DNA of 6,462 nt from Myxococcales bacterium. Lineage in GTDB: Bacteria > Myxococcota > Bradymonadia > UBA7976 > UBA1532. Positions 5,990-6,462 of the stretch are shown here, in pieces. Positions within the stretch are counted from its first letter, which is position 1. The number at the start of each line of letters is the position of its first letter. The notes beneath the pieces were generated by a model. That model was not told where the DNA came from and searched no databases. It was given only the letters and a program-made list of their open reading frames with translations. The position numbers and the translations under genes were made by a program. The stretch spans positions 1 through 6,462 of the forward strand of contig JAGQJJ010000241.1 of assembly GCA_020430675.1 (NCBI GenBank). Direction: 5' to 3'.

Positions 5990-6297
5990 CGCCGGCTCCG
6001 CGCGGGCGCTGCGGCGGCGAGGGTCGCGGCCGTCCCGCACGCATCGCCGCGGCCGTCGCTTGGGACACACCCGCCGTTGTCGCAGCACTGGTAGCCAGGC
6101 GCGCAGCGGCAGGCGCGCTCGATGGGGCCCGGGGGCGGCTCGGGCGCCAGCTCGGGGCAGCCGGCGAGGGTGAGGGCGCCGAGCAGGGCGAGGGGGAGGA
6201 GAAGCCGCGGGCGCCGGCACCCCTCGCCCCGCTCGACGAAGCTGTCCCGCCCGGCCGCCGGCGGCGACGCGGGACGGGCGATTGGCGGCGCGCTCAC
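5986..6297 (-). CDS. Small Cys-rich lipoprotein, 103 aa (signal peptidase II type)
   Basis: The protein has a basic n-region (CRRPR), a hydrophobic core (LLLPLALLGALTLAG) and the lipobox L44-A-G-C47. It should therefore be cleaved by signal peptidase II, lipidated at C47 and anchored in a membrane of a Gram-negative cell. The mature part starts with a Pro/Glu-rich spacer (PELAPEPPPGP), followed by CRCAPGYQCCDNGGC and a last Cys. That gives six cysteines (63, 65, 71, 72, 77, 87), enough for three disulfides. The function is unknown. Phage o-spanins (Rz1-type) are also short proline-rich lipoproteins, but they lack such a Cys cluster, so I do not call it a spanin. I chose GTG 6297 because a weak GGTGG precedes it; GTG 6306 in the same frame adds three residues. 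The n-region is unusually long (about 30 residues). GC3 is close to 90%. The TGA overlaps the next GTG. Confidence 0.6.
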   Translation of the reverse strand: MSAPPIARPASPPAAGRDSFVERGEGCRRPRLLLPLALLGALTLAGCPELAPEPPPGPIERACRCAPGYQCCDNGGCVPSDGRGDACGTAATLAAAAPARSRR

Positions 6298-6462
6298 TTT
6301 GGCCACCGCAGATGAACGTCAGACCACCGGCTACCGGGGCGGTCGACAACGCAACAGGCCAAGATGGCGCTATGCCGAGTGGTCGTCCCCCCGGTCCAAC
6401 TCGCCAGATGGGGCTCGCGGCCGCTGACCAGATTGAGCACTGGCGTGTCGCCCTGCGGTCCA
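6294..6462 (-). CDS. Candidate 3' end of an upstream minus-strand gene (55 residues visible)
   Basis: A minus-strand frame is open from the right edge to a TGA at 6296-6294. The TGA would overlap the lipoprotein's GTG (6297) in a GTGA quartet, the same coupling seen at three other junctions here. The visible part ends in SAILACCVVDRPGSRWSDVH plus LRWPK. Third-position GC is about 70-80%, lower than in the next genes. I do not recognise it. It is an alternative to the divergent plus-strand frame at 6372; the sequence shown does not settle which is real. Confidence 0.27.
   Translation of the reverse strand, partial: GPQGDTPVLNLVSGREPHLASWTGGTTTRHSAILACCVVDRPGSRWSDVHLRWPK
6298..6371. other. Possible promoter gap at the head of the leftward operon
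   Basis: This stretch is less GC-rich than the flanking genes. I see no clear -35/-10 pair, operator palindrome or terminator in it. It would be the operon's leader if the divergent plus-strand gene is real, or coding DNA if the minus-strand candidate ending at 6294 is real. Confidence 0.3.
6372..6462 (+). CDS. Candidate start of a divergent gene, cut by right edge (at least 30 aa)
   Basis: An ATG at 6372 opens a frame to the window edge. It reads MPSGRPPGPTRQMGLAAADQ followed by IEHWRVALRS. The basic, proline-containing start and the helix-like continuation look like a real protein N-terminus and recall the first residues of phage small DNA-binding proteins, but 30 residues are too few for a call. 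There is no convincing ribosome binding site. If real, it would be divergent from the leftward operon, and 6298-6371 would hold promoters for both. It competes with the minus-strand frame at 6294-6462; at most one is likely to be real. Confidence 0.3.
   Translation, partial: MPSGRPPGPTRQMGLAAADQIEHWRVALRS

Noticed and set aside
5775..6068. 97-aa minus-strand frame ending in an ATGA overlap with the 114-aa gene
   Set aside because: The overlap is attractive, but the residues are almost all Arg/Ala/Gly/Pro. The alternative frame (GTG 5989) gives a normal protein with strong third-position bias.

Overview
This is a GC-rich window. By hand count, third codon positions are about 90% or more G/C in the most biased genes. 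The layout is compact and strongly phage- or plasmid-like: six supported genes all read leftward (minus strand), usually overlapping by 4 nt or separated by less than 50 nt. A Cys-rich lipoprotein with a 'PGYQCC..GGC' pattern and the very high GC suggest a high-GC Gram-negative host, possibly Myxococcota or another former deltaproteobacterium. That host call is an inference only. No rRNA, tRNA, CRISPR, IS element or convincing intrinsic terminator is visible.

In transcription order, from right to left, the operon contains: a short Cys-rich lipoprotein (6297-5986), a 96-aa unknown protein (5989-5699), a 114-aa unknown protein (5778-5434), a 1101-aa primase-helicase (5389-2084), a 116-aa unknown protein (2087-1737), a 127-aa Lar/restriction-alleviation-like zinc-ribbon protein (1701-1318), and a protein of at least 440 residues (1321 to beyond position 1). 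The last is open from its ATG to the left window edge and is therefore truncated by the window. The right edge (6298-6462) is ambiguous. It could hold the start of a divergent plus-strand gene with a short promoter gap, or the 3' end of another minus-strand gene.

The centrepiece is the primase-helicase. It has a DnaG-type CHC2 zinc finger, an acidic repeat-containing linker, a TOPRIM-like catalytic core and a P-loop ATPase/helicase half, which is the architecture of self-contained phage or plasmid replication proteins. A Lar-like protein two genes downstream fits a mobile element that protects its DNA from host restriction. The lipoprotein at the head of the set is out of place for a replication operon.

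The most useful second-look items are the large edge-truncated ORF, the step change in codon bias inside the Lar-like gene, the lower GC3 of the primase C-terminal half, the missing obvious Walker B motif, the lipoprotein at the head of the operon and the 80-nt gene overlap. I see no clearly new system. The strongest candidate for new biology is the set of unassigned small proteins co-transcribed with the primase.
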